DNA from: Brevundimonas sp.
Lineage (GTDB): Bacteria > Pseudomonadota > Alphaproteobacteria > Caulobacterales > Caulobacteraceae
Assembly (NCBI RefSeq): GCF_016742135.1
Contig: NZ_JACVCG010000002.1
Span: 372,001-436,000, forward strand
Length of the DNA stretch: 64,000 nt
Direction: 5' to 3'
Numbering within the stretch: the first letter of the stretch is position 1; every line of letters begins with the position of its first letter. The notes beneath the pieces were generated by a model. It was not told the DNA's origin, did no database searches, and saw only the letters and a program-made list of their open reading frames with translations. Of this stretch, positions 34,078 to 43,029 are shown in pieces. Made by a program: the position numbers and the translations under genes.

Positions 34078-34620
34078 ATGGCCGAGCCCCGGAATCGATA
34101 CTCCCAGGTGTCCCTGTTCCTGCACTGGCTGATTGGCGTGCTGGTGATCGGCCAGATCGCCCTGATCATGGTTCACGATGCGACCGAGGGCGGGCCATGG
34201 ATGGGCCTTCACAAATCGGTCGGCCTGTCGATCCTGGTCCTGACCCTGGTGCGGCTGGGCTGGCGGATCGCCAATCCGGCCATTCCGCTGCCGGCGGAAA
34301 TGCCGAAATGGCAAAGGCTTATGGCTCGCGGCACCCATGTGCTGTTCTACGTCGTGCTGATCGGCATGCCGCTGGGGGGTTGGGCGGCGTCGTCCGCGGC
34401 GGGCCGCGACATTCCCTGGTTCGGGCTGTTCAACTGGCCCCTGCTGCCGATCTCTGGCGGGCGCGAGGTCGCGGGCCGGTTCATGGACGCGCACGAGATG
34501 GGCGCCAAGCTGCTGTACGTCCTGCTGGCCCTGCACATCATCGGCGCGCTGAAGCACCACTTCGTCGACCGTGACAATGTGCTGCACCGCATGCTGCCCT
34601 TCATTCCGCGCCGACCGTGA
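34078..34620 (+). CDS. Cytochrome b561 family membrane protein
   Basis: The 180-aa protein (ATG 34078) has four TM helices with His residues at FLHWLIG, HKSVGLSI, THVLFYV and LHIIGALKHHF, the expected ligands for two haems of cytochrome b561-type proteins. It probably transfers electrons across the cytoplasmic membrane. Its stop overlaps the GTG start of the downstream tsaC/sua5 gene. The unrelated partner suggests shared transcription rather than shared function. Confidence 0.85.
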   Translation: MAEPRNRYSQVSLFLHWLIGVLVIGQIALIMVHDATEGGPWMGLHKSVGLSILVLTLVRLGWRIANPAIPLPAEMPKWQRLMARGTHVLFYVVLIGMPLGGWAASSAAGRDIPWFGLFNWPLLPISGGREVAGRFMDAHEMGAKLLYVLLALHIIGALKHHFVDRDNVLHRMLPFIPRRP

Positions 34621-35537
34621 GCGATCCTGTCGCGGAGGCCGCTGCGGCCCTCCATCGCGGGGATCTGGTCATCCTGCCGACCGAGACCGTCTATGGACTG
34701 GCCGCCGATGCCGCGAACCCGGAGGCCGTGGCGCGAATCTTTGCCGCCAAGGGTCGTCCGCGCTTCAATCCCCTGATCGCCCACGTTGACAGCGTCGAGG
34801 CGGCCGCACGCGTGGGCGAAATGACCTCGATGGCCGAGGCCCTCGCTGACCGGTTCTGGCCCGGTCCCCTGACCCTGGTGCTGCAGGCCCTGCCGGACGG
34901 TCCGGTCTGTGATCTCGCACGTGCGGGGCTGGACAGTGTGGCGGTGCGCGTGCCCGGACATCCTCTGGCCCGCGCGGTCATCACGGCCTTTGGCGGGCCC
35001 GTGGTGGCTCCCTCGGCCAATCGGTCGGGGCGCCCCAGTCCCACGACCTTCCGCGACGCGGTCGACGAGACCGGTCCTGCGGCATCGGTGGCGCTGGACG
35101 GCGGCGACTGCATCGTCGGGCTGGAGAGCACGGTCGTGTCCTTGCTGGGGGATCGCCCGCGCCTGCTGCGGCCCGGCAGCGTCACGCGGGCGGAGATCGA
35201 GGGCGTGGTCGGCCCCCTGGAGGCCGATGCGGGGGAGGGGCACAGGTCGCCGGGCCGCCTGACCCTGCACTATGCGCCCGATGCGCCGGTCCGGATCGAG
35301 GCTCCGGACGCCCGTCCCGGAGAGATCCTGCTGGGCTTTGGCCCGGGCGTGGGTGAGGCGCGCTGGAGTCTGAGTACCACGGGTGACCTGACCGAAGCCG
35401 CCGCGCGCCTGTTCCGCCTGTTGCGCGAGGCGGACCGTGAGCATCCGACGGGCATCGCCGTGTCGCCGATTCCCGACACAGGTCTGGGCGAGGCTATCAA
35501 CGACCGCCTGCGTCGGGCCGCCGGCTTCGTCGGCTAG
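34617..35537 (+). CDS. tsaC: L-threonylcarbamoyladenylate synthase (Sua5/TsaC)
   Basis: The 306-aa protein starts at GTG 34617. It has the YrdC-type region (LPTETVYGLAADA, NPLIAHVDS, VVAPSANRSGRPS) that forms threonylcarbamoyl-AMP for the t6A modification of tRNA. It also has a C-terminal extension of the Sua5 type with SPGRLTLHYAPDAPV. It acts in the cytoplasm with TsaBDE partners encoded elsewhere. The start overlaps the cytochrome stop by 4 nt, so it is probably co-translated. Confidence 0.93.
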   Translation: MSDPVAEAAAALHRGDLVILPTETVYGLAADAANPEAVARIFAAKGRPRFNPLIAHVDSVEAAARVGEMTSMAEALADRFWPGPLTLVLQALPDGPVCDLARAGLDSVAVRVPGHPLARAVITAFGGPVVAPSANRSGRPSPTTFRDAVDETGPAASVALDGGDCIVGLESTVVSLLGDRPRLLRPGSVTRAEIEGVVGPLEADAGEGHRSPGRLTLHYAPDAPVRIEAPDARPGEILLGFGPGVGEARWSLSTTGDLTEAAARLFRLLREADREHPTGIAVSPIPDTGLGEAINDRLRRAAGFVG

Positions 35538-36568
35538 AGGAAGCGCGCCTTCAGGTCGATGCTCGGCGACTTCCCGATCTGGACCAGACAGTCCCGCAGC
35601 CAGACCTCGGCCGCTGCCCGGCCCTTGTCCTTGAGCCGGTTAAGGAAGGTCCATTCGGTGTCGAATTTCGACCGCAGCGGCAGGTCCGACAGATGGGCGT
35701 CCGCCTCGATGGCGTGCATGCGCAGCTTGCGATAGCCGTCGTCGCCCGTCTGGTTCAGACGCCCCGCCTCGATCAAATCCTGGACGAAGGCCACGGCCCG
35801 CAGCTCGGCGACCAGCGGGGCGTTGAAGACGATCTCGTTCAGGCGATCCATGATCACATCGGCATCCCGCGGGGTCTCGTCCCGCCGGAACGGGTTGAGC
35901 GGCAGCAGCAGGATGTCGTCGGGCGTCGAGGCGTAGAACAGCGGCCAGAGCGGCGGATTGGCCAGATAGCCCCCGTCCCAGTAGGGCTCGCCCTCGATCT
36001 CGACCGCCTGGAACAGATGCGGCAGACAAGCCGAGGCCAGCAGCACATCCATGGTCAGTTCCGTATTGTCGAACAGGCGGACCCGGCCCTGCTTGACCGC
36101 CGTCGTGGCCACGAACAGCTGGATGTCCGAACCCCGAACGGCGTCGAAATCGACAACCGTGTCCAGAACCCGACGCAGGGGGTTCAGGTTGAAGGGGTTA
36201 AACTGATAGGGCGACATCGTCATGGCCAGACTTTCGGCCGACCGCCACAGGGGCGTGTCCTTCATCCAGGCCGGGCTGAAGGTCGCGCTCCAGATCGAGC
36301 TGTCGCCAAAGACATTGCGCCCGCCGGACTGATTGATCTCGCGCCACAGCTTGTCCAGCGCCTTGCGCGCGCCCTCAAGGCCGCCGGCCTCCAGTCCGGT
36401 GATCAGGGCGGCGGCGTTCATCGCTCCGGCCGAGGCGCAGGTAACAGCGCGGAAATCCAGCGCCCCTGCTTCCAGCAGCCGATCCAGTACACCCCACTGG
36501 AAGGCCCCATGCGAGCCTCCCCCCTGCAGGGCCAGACAGACCGGCGGGGGAGGGGCCTGATGCACCAT
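35534..36568 (-). CDS. Patatin-like phospholipase/hydrolase
   Basis: Starting at ATG 36568, 4 nt after bdhA, the 344-aa protein has the patatin pattern: LALQGGGSHGAFQWGVL (oxyanion loop), CASAGAMNAA around the catalytic Ser, and a YWDGGYLANPP Asp motif. The usual GXSXG has Cys in the first position. Patatins of this kind act on lipids or polyesters. Linkage to 3-hydroxybutyrate dehydrogenase suggests a role in polyhydroxybutyrate turnover, which is an inference. Confidence 0.85.
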   Translation of the reverse strand: MVHQAPPPPVCLALQGGGSHGAFQWGVLDRLLEAGALDFRAVTCASAGAMNAAALITGLEAGGLEGARKALDKLWREINQSGGRNVFGDSSIWSATFSPAWMKDTPLWRSAESLAMTMSPYQFNPFNLNPLRRVLDTVVDFDAVRGSDIQLFVATTAVKQGRVRLFDNTELTMDVLLASACLPHLFQAVEIEGEPYWDGGYLANPPLWPLFYASTPDDILLLPLNPFRRDETPRDADVIMDRLNEIVFNAPLVAELRAVAFVQDLIEAGRLNQTGDDGYRKLRMHAIEADAHLSDLPLRSKFDTEWTFLNRLKDKGRAAAEVWLRDCLVQIGKSPSIDLKARFL

Positions 36569-36572
36569 CCAG

Positions 36573-37361
36573 CTATTGCGCCGTCCAGCCACCGTCGATG
36601 GAGAAGGCCGTCCCGTTGGCCGAGGCGCCCAGATCCGACACCAGATAGAGGAAGATGCCAACCAGTTCATCGGTCGTCACGAACCGTTTGGTCGGCTGGG
36701 ATTTGAGGATTACTTCCTCAAGCACACGATCCTTCGAGATGCCGTGGGTGCGGGCCTGATCGGCGATCTGCTTGTCGACGATCGGCGTCTCGACAAAGCC
36801 GGGGCAGATGGCGTTGCAGGTGATGCCTTCGCGCGCGAGCTCCAGGCCGACGGTCTTGGTCAGGCCGATCACGCCGTGCTTGGCCGCGACATAGGCGGAC
36901 TTGAAGGGGCTGGCCACCAGACCGTGGGCCGAGGCGACGTTGATGATCCGGCCACGGCCCTGGGCCTTCATGATCGGCACCGCCGCCCGCGTGGCATAGA
37001 AGGCCGACGACAGGTTGATGGCGATGATCTGTTCCCACTTGTCGGCGGGGAATTTCTCGATGGCCTCAACGTGCTGGACCCCAGCGTTGTTGACCAGAAT
37101 GTCCAGCCGGCCCAGCTCGTGCTTGGCGAAGGCCACCATGTCGGCGACCTCTTCGCCATGACGCATATCAGCCCCGTGATAGCGGACACGCACGCCGCAG
37201 GCGGCTTCCATCTCGGCCCGGTTGCGCTCGATCTCGGACGGGTCGCCCAGTCCGTTCAGCACCACATCGCCGCCACGCGCGGCCACGGCCCGGGCCAGGG
37301 CCAGACCGATCCCGGAGGTCGACCCCGTGATCACTGCGACCTGGCCACGCAGGTCGTTCAT
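36573..37361 (-). CDS. bdhA: 3-hydroxybutyrate dehydrogenase (SDR)
   Basis: With ATG 37361 (MNDLRGQVAVITG) the protein is 262 aa. It has TGSTSGIG (NAD binding), NNAGVQHV, a Ser in VASAHGL, the YVAAK catalytic pair, and CPGFVETPIV. These fit the 3-hydroxybutyrate dehydrogenase subgroup of SDR enzymes, which oxidises 3-hydroxybutyrate to acetoacetate. A longer N-terminal start (37421) exists but adds a basic, unlikely tail. It is followed after 4 nt by the patatin gene. Confidence 0.88.
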   Translation of the reverse strand: MNDLRGQVAVITGSTSGIGLALARAVAARGGDVVLNGLGDPSEIERNRAEMEAACGVRVRYHGADMRHGEEVADMVAFAKHELGRLDILVNNAGVQHVEAIEKFPADKWEQIIAINLSSAFYATRAAVPIMKAQGRGRIINVASAHGLVASPFKSAYVAAKHGVIGLTKTVGLELAREGITCNAICPGFVETPIVDKQIADQARTHGISKDRVLEEVILKSQPTKRFVTTDELVGIFLYLVSDLGASANGTAFSIDGGWTAQ

Positions 37362-37493
37362 GTCGCGCGGGCGGGCCTGTTCGGACTCTGCCTTGTCACC
37401 GCGCTTGGGCCACTGGAACATCGAATGCCTATTCGTGAGTGAAACGTGGCGTGATCTATAGCCGGTGATGCTGCGCTGCGCCACGCGGCGGTG

Positions 37494-38264
37494 TCAGGAA
37501 TTTCCTGTTCGGGTGAATATCCAGTCGCTATCGGTCGACAGACTGGCCTGAAAGCCATAGCCGTCGCGGTCGAAGGCCTTCAGATCCTCGGCCCGGTCGA
37601 TGCGGTTCTCGATGGCATAGCGCGCCATGGTGCCCCGCGCCTTCTTGGCGAAGAAGGAGATGATCCGGCTCTCGCCGTCCTTCTCTTCCCGGAAATGGAT
37701 GTTGACCACGGGCAACTTCAGCGCCTTGGCGTCCACGGCCCCGAAATACTCCTGGCTGGCCAGGTTGACGAGGGTGGGATCGGCATGGCCCTCGGCATCG
37801 GCATTCAGGGCCTTCGAGATGCGGTCGCTCCAGAAATCATACAGGCTGGATCCGCGCCGGGTCTTCAGCCGGGTCCCCATTTCAAGCCGATAGGGCTGGA
37901 TCCGGTCCAGCGGGCGGAGCAGGCCATACAGCCCCGAGAGAATCCGCAAATGGTCCTGGGCCCAGGCCAGATCGTCGGTCGTAAGGTTGCGGGCGTCCAG
38001 GCCCTGATAGACATCGCCGGCAAAGGCGAGGGCGGCCTGCAGCCCTTCTTCGCTGTCTGGATCAAAGGCCTTGAACCGGGCCTGATTCAGTTTCGCCAGA
38101 TCCGCCGAAATCCCCATCAGCCGCCGCAGATCCGCCTGGGTCTGGCGACGGGCGGTGACCGAAAGGCTGCGGACGTCGTCCGTCATCCGGTGCGTCGTCG
38201 CGGGCACTGCGGTTACGGGGACGGAGAAATCCAGCCGCTTGGCCGGAGACAGGATCATCAGCAC
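37494..38264 (-). CDS. yaaA: YaaA/DUF328 family protein
   Basis: The 256-aa protein begins MLMILSPAKRLDF, the family start. It contains ARFKAFDPDSEEGLQAALAFAGDVYQGLDA and LRILSGLYGLLRPLD, conserved in YaaA. Family members lower free iron and protect DNA during peroxide stress. It stands alone upstream of bdhA on the same strand, with about 130 nt between. Confidence 0.93.
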   Translation of the reverse strand: MLMILSPAKRLDFSVPVTAVPATTHRMTDDVRSLSVTARRQTQADLRRLMGISADLAKLNQARFKAFDPDSEEGLQAALAFAGDVYQGLDARNLTTDDLAWAQDHLRILSGLYGLLRPLDRIQPYRLEMGTRLKTRRGSSLYDFWSDRISKALNADAEGHADPTLVNLASQEYFGAVDAKALKLPVVNIHFREEKDGESRIISFFAKKARGTMARYAIENRIDRAEDLKAFDRDGYGFQASLSTDSDWIFTRTGNS

Positions 38265-38342
38265 GTCGGGTCTCCCTGTGACGACGGCTGACTTAGGCAG
38301 GTTCGCTAGGGAATGAAACCGGCGGCAGTCCGTCGCAGGGCG

Positions 38343-39749
38343 TCAGAAAAGGACGCCGGGGTTGAGAATGCCTAACGGGTCCAGAGCCTTGCGAACAGCG
38401 CGCATGGCGTCCAGCTCGACCTCCGACTTGTAGCGGCGGGCCTCGTCGCTCTTCAGGCGGCCGAGGCCGTGCTCGGCCGAGATGGAGCCGTCGTAGCGCG
38501 CGACGATGTCGTGGACGATTCGCGACCCGGCCTCCCAACGACCGAGGAAAGCCGTCAGGTCCGCGCCCCCGGGGCACAGCACGTCATAGTGCAGGTTGCC
38601 GTCGCCGACGTGACCGAAGACGCTGATCCGGGCACCCGGTTCGAACGCCTCGACGGCGGCCGAGGTCTCCTCGATAAAGTCGGCGATCTGCGAGACGGGC
38701 ACGGAGACATCGTGTTTCCAGCCGCCCCCCTCGGGCTTCAGCCCTGCGGACTGTTCCTCGCGCAGTCGCCAGAAGGCCGCGGCCTGGGTCTCGTTCGCGG
38801 CGATGGCGGCATCCGTGATCAGCCCGTCCTCGAGGGCTCCCGCCAGCAGGCGTTCCAGGGCCAGAGACGCCGCGTCGGGATCCCCGGAACCCAGCTCGAT
38901 CAGCACCGACCAGGGTGGGGTGCTCTCCAGCGGCGCCCGCGTATCCGGGATCCATTTCAGCACCAGTTCGGTGCCCAGCCGCTTCATCAGCTCGAAGGCC
39001 TCGACCCCGCCACCCGATTCGGCCTTGGCGCGGGCCAGCAGGGCCACAGCCTGTTGCGGGGTCTCCAGCCCGACGATCGCCGTCGCCCGCCCGCGCAGGA
39101 CCGGGGACAGCTTCAGCGTCGCGGCGGTGATGATGCCCAGGGTCCCCTCGGCCCCGATCAGCAGTTGCTTCAGGTCATAGCCGGTATTGTCCTTGCGCAG
39201 CCGCTTCAGCCCGTTGAACACCCGGCCGTCGGCGAGCACCGCCTCGACCCCCAGGACGAGATCGCGCGCCATGCCGTAGCGCAGCACCGACGTGCCTCCG
39301 GCATTGGTCGACAGGACCCCGCCGATGGTCGCCGTGCCCTCGGACGCGAGGCTCAGCGGAAAGCGCCGGTCGACCGCGAGGGCCGCCTGCTGCGCTTCAT
39401 GCAGGGTCACGCCGGCCTCGACCGTCAGGGCGTCGTCCAGCGGGCTGACGTCGCGGATGGCACGCAGCCGTCGCGTGGTCAGCAGCACCTCGCCCATCGG
39501 GATCTGACCGCCCACCAGCCCCGTATTCCCGCCCTGGGGCGTGATGGCCACCCGGTGCCGCGCACAGATCGTCACGGCGGCGGCGACCTCCGCCGTGGAG
39601 CCGGGCTGCAGCAGAAGCGGGGTATGGCCCTGCCAGCGATCCCGCCATTCACGCAGATGCGGGGCCAGCGCGGCCGGATCCTCGCTCCATCCCTTCGGAC
39701 CAAGGGCGGCTTTCAGTTCGGAGATCGCCGCAGGGGAGGGGACAGCCAT
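38343..39749 (-). CDS. FAD-linked oxidase (GlcD/D-lactate dehydrogenase type)
   Basis: The start is ATG 39749 (MAVPSPAA), giving 468 aa. The N-terminal FAD-binding domain has PQGGNTGLVGGQIP and STNAGGTSVLRYG. The C-terminal FAD-oxidase domain has FGHVGDGNLHYDV and ISAEHGLGRLK. This is the VAO-type 2-hydroxyacid dehydrogenase family (D-lactate, D-2-hydroxyglutarate or glycolate). Substrate cannot be chosen from sequence alone. It is divergent from the Nudix gene. Confidence 0.9.
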   Translation of the reverse strand: MAVPSPAAISELKAALGPKGWSEDPAALAPHLREWRDRWQGHTPLLLQPGSTAEVAAAVTICARHRVAITPQGGNTGLVGGQIPMGEVLLTTRRLRAIRDVSPLDDALTVEAGVTLHEAQQAALAVDRRFPLSLASEGTATIGGVLSTNAGGTSVLRYGMARDLVLGVEAVLADGRVFNGLKRLRKDNTGYDLKQLLIGAEGTLGIITAATLKLSPVLRGRATAIVGLETPQQAVALLARAKAESGGGVEAFELMKRLGTELVLKWIPDTRAPLESTPPWSVLIELGSGDPDAASLALERLLAGALEDGLITDAAIAANETQAAAFWRLREEQSAGLKPEGGGWKHDVSVPVSQIADFIEETSAAVEAFEPGARISVFGHVGDGNLHYDVLCPGGADLTAFLGRWEAGSRIVHDIVARYDGSISAEHGLGRLKSDEARRYKSEVELDAMRAVRKALDPLGILNPGVLF

Positions 39750-39822
39750 ATCCGCTTGTCTCAGATGCCGGGGCCGGGGAAAAGGGCGGATGGCCGATCT
39801 CTCGCCGACCGACTGTCCGCCC

Positions 39823-40230
39823 ATGACCGCGCCGGTGGCGGCCGTGGGGGTGATCTGCCTGCGCGGTGATCAGGTGCTGCTGATTCGGCGAGGCAGGCCC
39901 CCACGACTGGGGGAGTGGAGCTTGCCCGGAGGGCGGGTCGAACCCGGAGAGACCCTGCGTACGGCCGCGCTCAGGGAATTGGCCGAGGAAACAGGGGTCG
40001 AAGCCGACCTGGGCCCGCTGATCGATGTGGTCGACGGGATCTTCCCCGACAGCGGTCGTCACTATGTCCTGATCGACTTTGCTGCGCGCTGGCGATCCGG
40101 TGATCCGGTCGCCGGGGACGATGCCGCCGAGGCCCGGTTCTGGCCGCTGGAGGGGATCGAGCGCCACGTCGCCTGGGACGAGACCGTGCGTGTCATCCGG
40201 CTGGCGGCATCCCGGCTCGCGGCAGAGTGA
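39823..40230 (+). CDS. Nudix hydrolase
   Basis: The 135-aa protein has the Nudix box GGRVEPGETLRTAALRELAEETGVE, which binds the divalent metal that hydrolyses nucleoside diphosphate linkages. ATG 39823 (MTAPVAAVG) gives the compact family start; ATG 39790 is in frame but only adds residues. Likely substrates are ADP-ribose-type or mutagenic nucleotides, unresolved. Downstream is the SPFH/NfeD pair. Confidence 0.9.
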   Translation: MTAPVAAVGVICLRGDQVLLIRRGRPPRLGEWSLPGGRVEPGETLRTAALRELAEETGVEADLGPLIDVVDGIFPDSGRHYVLIDFAARWRSGDPVAGDDAAEARFWPLEGIERHVAWDETVRVIRLAASRLAAE

Positions 40231-40308
40231 TGCGGCTCTGTCCGGTTTCTGTGGCGGACCGGCATTTTCCGGCCTAGCCTGTCGCAAACACAGGGAGATG
40301 CGTGGCTG

Positions 40309-41331
40309 ATGGGAATGCTGGATATCTTTGGAATTGTGGTCGTCGTCTTTGCGGTGATCCTGCTGTTCAGCGTGGTCAAGATCGTGCCGCAGGGCCGCGA
40401 GTTCACGGTCGAGCGTTTCGGTAAATATACCAAGACCTTGTCGCCGGGCATCAGCCTGCTGACGCCCTTCGTCGAGCGCATCGGGCGTCGGATGAATATG
40501 ATGGAGCAGGTCCTGGATGTTCCCCAGCAGGAGGTGATCACCAAGGACAATGCCATGGTCAAGGTCGACGCGATCGTCTTCATCCAGGTGATGAACGCCT
40601 CGGCCGCAGCCTATCGGGTCGAGGACCTGCACTACGCCATCACCCAGCTGTGCTCGACCAATCTGCGGACCGTGATCGGCTCGATGGAACTGGATGAGGT
40701 CCTGTTCCAGCGCGACAGCATCAACAGCCGCCTGCTGACCGTGATCGACGCCGCGACCGAGCCGTGGGGCGTCAAGGTCAACCGCATCGAGATCAAGGAT
40801 CTGACCCCGCCGGTCGACATCACCAATGCCATGGCCCGCCAGATGAAGGCCGAGCGCGAACGTCGCGCCGTCATCACCGAGGCCGACGGCGAGAAGCAGG
40901 CCGCCATCGCCCGCGCCGAAGGGGCCAAGCAGTCGGCCATTCTGGAGGCCGAGGGCCGTCGCGAGGCTGCCTTCCGCGACGCCGAGGCCCGCGAACGCGA
41001 AGCCGAGGCCGAAGCCAAGGCCACCGCCATGGTGTCCCAGGCGATCGCCGCCGGCGACGTCAATGCCATCAACTACTTCGTCGCCCAGAAGTATGTGGAG
41101 GCATTCGCCGAACTGGCCCGCAGCCCGCAGCAGAGAACCGTCATCGTGCCGGCCGAGATGTCCGGCTTGGTCGGCACCCTGGCCGGGGTGAGCGAACTGG
41201 TGGGCCTGGCCCGGGATCAGCAGACCCGTACGCCGCCGACCGCGCCGCAAGCCCCGCGGACCGCCGCGCCGCGCACCCCGCTCACCCCGCCCACTCGCCC
41301 GGCCGGCGGTGGGTCCGTGCCCCGTACCTGA
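40309..41331 (+). CDS. SPFH/band 7 membrane protein (QmcA-like)
   Basis: The 340-aa protein has an N-terminal TM segment (DIFGIVVVVFAVILLF), the SPFH domain with PQGREFTVERFGKYTKTL and ATEPWGVKVNRIEIKDL, then a long coiled-coil rich in Ala/Glu/Arg (VITEADGEKQAAIARAEG) and a Pro-rich tail. These proteins form ring-like membrane scaffolds. It is followed after 18 nt by the NfeD partner, a standard pair. Confidence 0.9.
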   Translation: MGMLDIFGIVVVVFAVILLFSVVKIVPQGREFTVERFGKYTKTLSPGISLLTPFVERIGRRMNMMEQVLDVPQQEVITKDNAMVKVDAIVFIQVMNASAAAYRVEDLHYAITQLCSTNLRTVIGSMELDEVLFQRDSINSRLLTVIDAATEPWGVKVNRIEIKDLTPPVDITNAMARQMKAERERRAVITEADGEKQAAIARAEGAKQSAILEAEGRREAAFRDAEAREREAEAEAKATAMVSQAIAAGDVNAINYFVAQKYVEAFAELARSPQQRTVIVPAEMSGLVGTLAGVSELVGLARDQQTRTPPTAPQAPRTAAPRTPLTPPTRPAGGGSVPRT

Positions 41332-41349
41332 CCCTGAAGGGATCCGGCC

Positions 41350-41811
41350 ATGGAAGCGCTCATTTCCCTTCACGCCACCCAGCCGTACTGGATCTGGCTG
41401 GGCGTCGGTCTTGTCCTGCTGGCCATCGAGTCGGCCTTTTCGACCGAGTGGCTGCTGTGGCCGGCGGTGTCGGCGGGGGTCGTGGCGGTGCTGACCGCCA
41501 TCGGCCTGCGCTACGGCTTCGCGGTCGAGATCATCGTCTTCGGACTGCTGACGGCGGTTCTGACGCTGCTGTCTCGGCGGGTGGTCACGCGGGTCAATCC
41601 GGCAGACGTGCCGGACATCAACGACCGGGACGCGCGCCTGATCGGCCAGCATGCCCAGGTCATCACCCCCTTCCTCGACGGACGCGGGCGGGTGTTCATC
41701 TCGGGCTCGGAATGGGCTGCCGAGCTTGAGGGTGATGCCGCGCCGGCCGTCGGCTCGCGCGTCGTGGTCGAGGCGGTGCAGGGGGCCCGGCTCAAGGTTC
41801 GGGCATCCTGA
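41350..41811 (+). CDS. NfeD-like membrane protein
   Basis: The 153-aa protein has three N-terminal TM segments, then a soluble region with DRDARLIGQHAQVITPFLDGRGRVFISGSEW, the OB-fold of NfeD-type proteins, ending in a strand-rich tail. It pairs with SPFH proteins in membrane quality control or scaffold functions. The start ATG 41350 lies 18 nt after the SPFH gene, and the two form an operon. A terminator-like hairpin follows. Confidence 0.87.
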   Translation: MEALISLHATQPYWIWLGVGLVLLAIESAFSTEWLLWPAVSAGVVAVLTAIGLRYGFAVEIIVFGLLTAVLTLLSRRVVTRVNPADVPDINDRDARLIGQHAQVITPFLDGRGRVFISGSEWAAELEGDAAPAVGSRVVVEAVQGARLKVRAS

Positions 41812-41816
41812 ACAGC

Positions 41817-41854
41817 AAAGGGCCCGCCCTCTCTGAAGAGAAGACGGGCCCCTT
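41817..41854. terminator. Bidirectional terminator-like hairpin
   Basis: GGGCCCG pairs with CGGGCCC, with flanking AAA and TTAA, between the convergent nfeD-like and cold-shock genes. The palindromic stem and A/T flanks fit a two-way terminator. Confidence 0.6.
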
Positions 41855-41875
41855 AAACGCAACTAAATCCGAGGC

Positions 41876-42088
41876 TTAGGCCTGGACCTGCAGTTGTCCG
41901 GCCGACGTCTTGCCGCTGCGCTGATCGCGCTCCAGCTCGTACGAGACCGTCTGGCCTTCATTCAGCGAGCCGAGGCCCGCACGCTCGACGGCCGAGATAT
42001 GGACGAACACGTCCGTGCCGCCATCGTTGGGTTGAATGAAGCCGAAGCCCTTGGTGGTGTTGAACCATTTAACAGTGCCGGTAGCCAT
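41876..42088 (-). CDS. Cold-shock protein, CspA family
   Basis: Only the last 70 codons of the listed 453-aa ORF are the gene: ATG 42088 ([18 protein letters not shown]) to the stop at 41876. It contains both RNA-binding patches, KGFGFIQ and VFVHIS. It is the standard 70-aa single cold-shock domain that binds single-stranded nucleic acids. About 270 nt upstream are without a gene and may hold a long leader. The rest of the long ORF is a shadow. Confidence 0.93.
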   Translation of the reverse strand: MATGTVKWFNTTKGFGFIQPNDGGTDVFVHISAVERAGLGSLNEGQTVSYELERDQRSGKTSAGQLQVQA

Positions 42089-42361
42089 GTTGAGACCTCC
42101 GTTGGCGTTGGCCCGGGGAAACACTCCCTGGGCCCGTCGTGTCTGAGGTAACGGCTTATCTCGATGCGTCGCAAAGTAGAAAAAGGGCGTTGCGCAGAGA
42201 TGTTGACCCGCCCCGTATGCGCGTGAACCGGGGCGAAAGCAAGGCCTTGGCCGAATTGCCGCACCCGGCGCGGCGTTGACCTGGATCAAGGCCAAGGTCG
42301 CCGGACGGGTGCACCGCATGACCCGGGCGCTGGAACGCATGGTGCGAGTCCACCGCCGGGG

Positions 42362-43027
42362 ATGTCCGAGATGACCGCCAGAACCGCCCTGCTGACCCTC
42401 GCCCTGATGGTCGGCGCCGCCGGAGCCGCACAGGCCCAGACCGCCGAACCATGGAGCCCGCCGCGCGCCGGCGACTGGATCGTGACCGGTCGCCTGACCC
42501 AGGTCGCGCCCACGACCGAGGACAAGATTCTGACAGCGGCCGGGGCCGACACCGGCCTGCGGGTCGATGTGTCCGACGACCTGATGCCGACCCTGGGCTT
42601 CACCTATTTTCTGACCGACCATTTCGCGGTCGAGGCCATTCTGGGCACCACGAAACATGAGATCCGTGCCCAGGGCGGGGCCACCGATGTGGTTGTGCAC
42701 GAGACCTGGGTTCTGCCGCCGGTCGTCACCGTGCAATACCGCCCGGTGACCGAAGGCCGTTTCAGCCCCTATGTCGGTGCCGGCGTCAACGCCATGCTGT
42801 TCTATTCGGGCGACGACAAGAACGGCTTCACCGTCGATCTGGACGATGGCCTGGGGCTGGCCCTGCAGGCCGGTGCCGACGTTGGCCTGACCGGGCCGTG
42901 GAGCCTGAACGTCGACGTCAAGAAGGTGTGGTTCAACACCGACGCCGAGATCAACGGCGGTGCCCTGACCAGTGACGTCGACCTGGACCCGTGGGTCGTG
43001 TCGATCGGCGTGGGACGCAAGTTCTGA
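42362..43027 (+). CDS. OmpW family outer-membrane protein
   Basis: The 221-aa protein has a signal peptide (cleavage near AAQAQ), then [35 protein letters not shown] and [12 protein letters not shown], the usual OmpW order, ending [10 protein letters not shown] with a C-terminal Phe as in outer-membrane barrels. ATG 42362 and ATG 42371 are both possible; the difference is three residues. OmpW proteins form small eight-stranded channels. The gene is convergent with the exonuclease gene, with 2 nt between. Confidence 0.93.
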   Translation: MSEMTARTALLTLALMVGAAGAAQAQTAEPWSPPRAGDWIVTGRLTQVAPTTEDKILTAAGADTGLRVDVSDDLMPTLGFTYFLTDHFAVEAILGTTKHEIRAQGGATDVVVHETWVLPPVVTVQYRPVTEGRFSPYVGAGVNAMLFYSGDDKNGFTVDLDDGLGLALQAGADVGLTGPWSLNVDVKKVWFNTDAEINGGALTSDVDLDPWVVSIGVGRKF

Positions 43028-43029
43028 TC

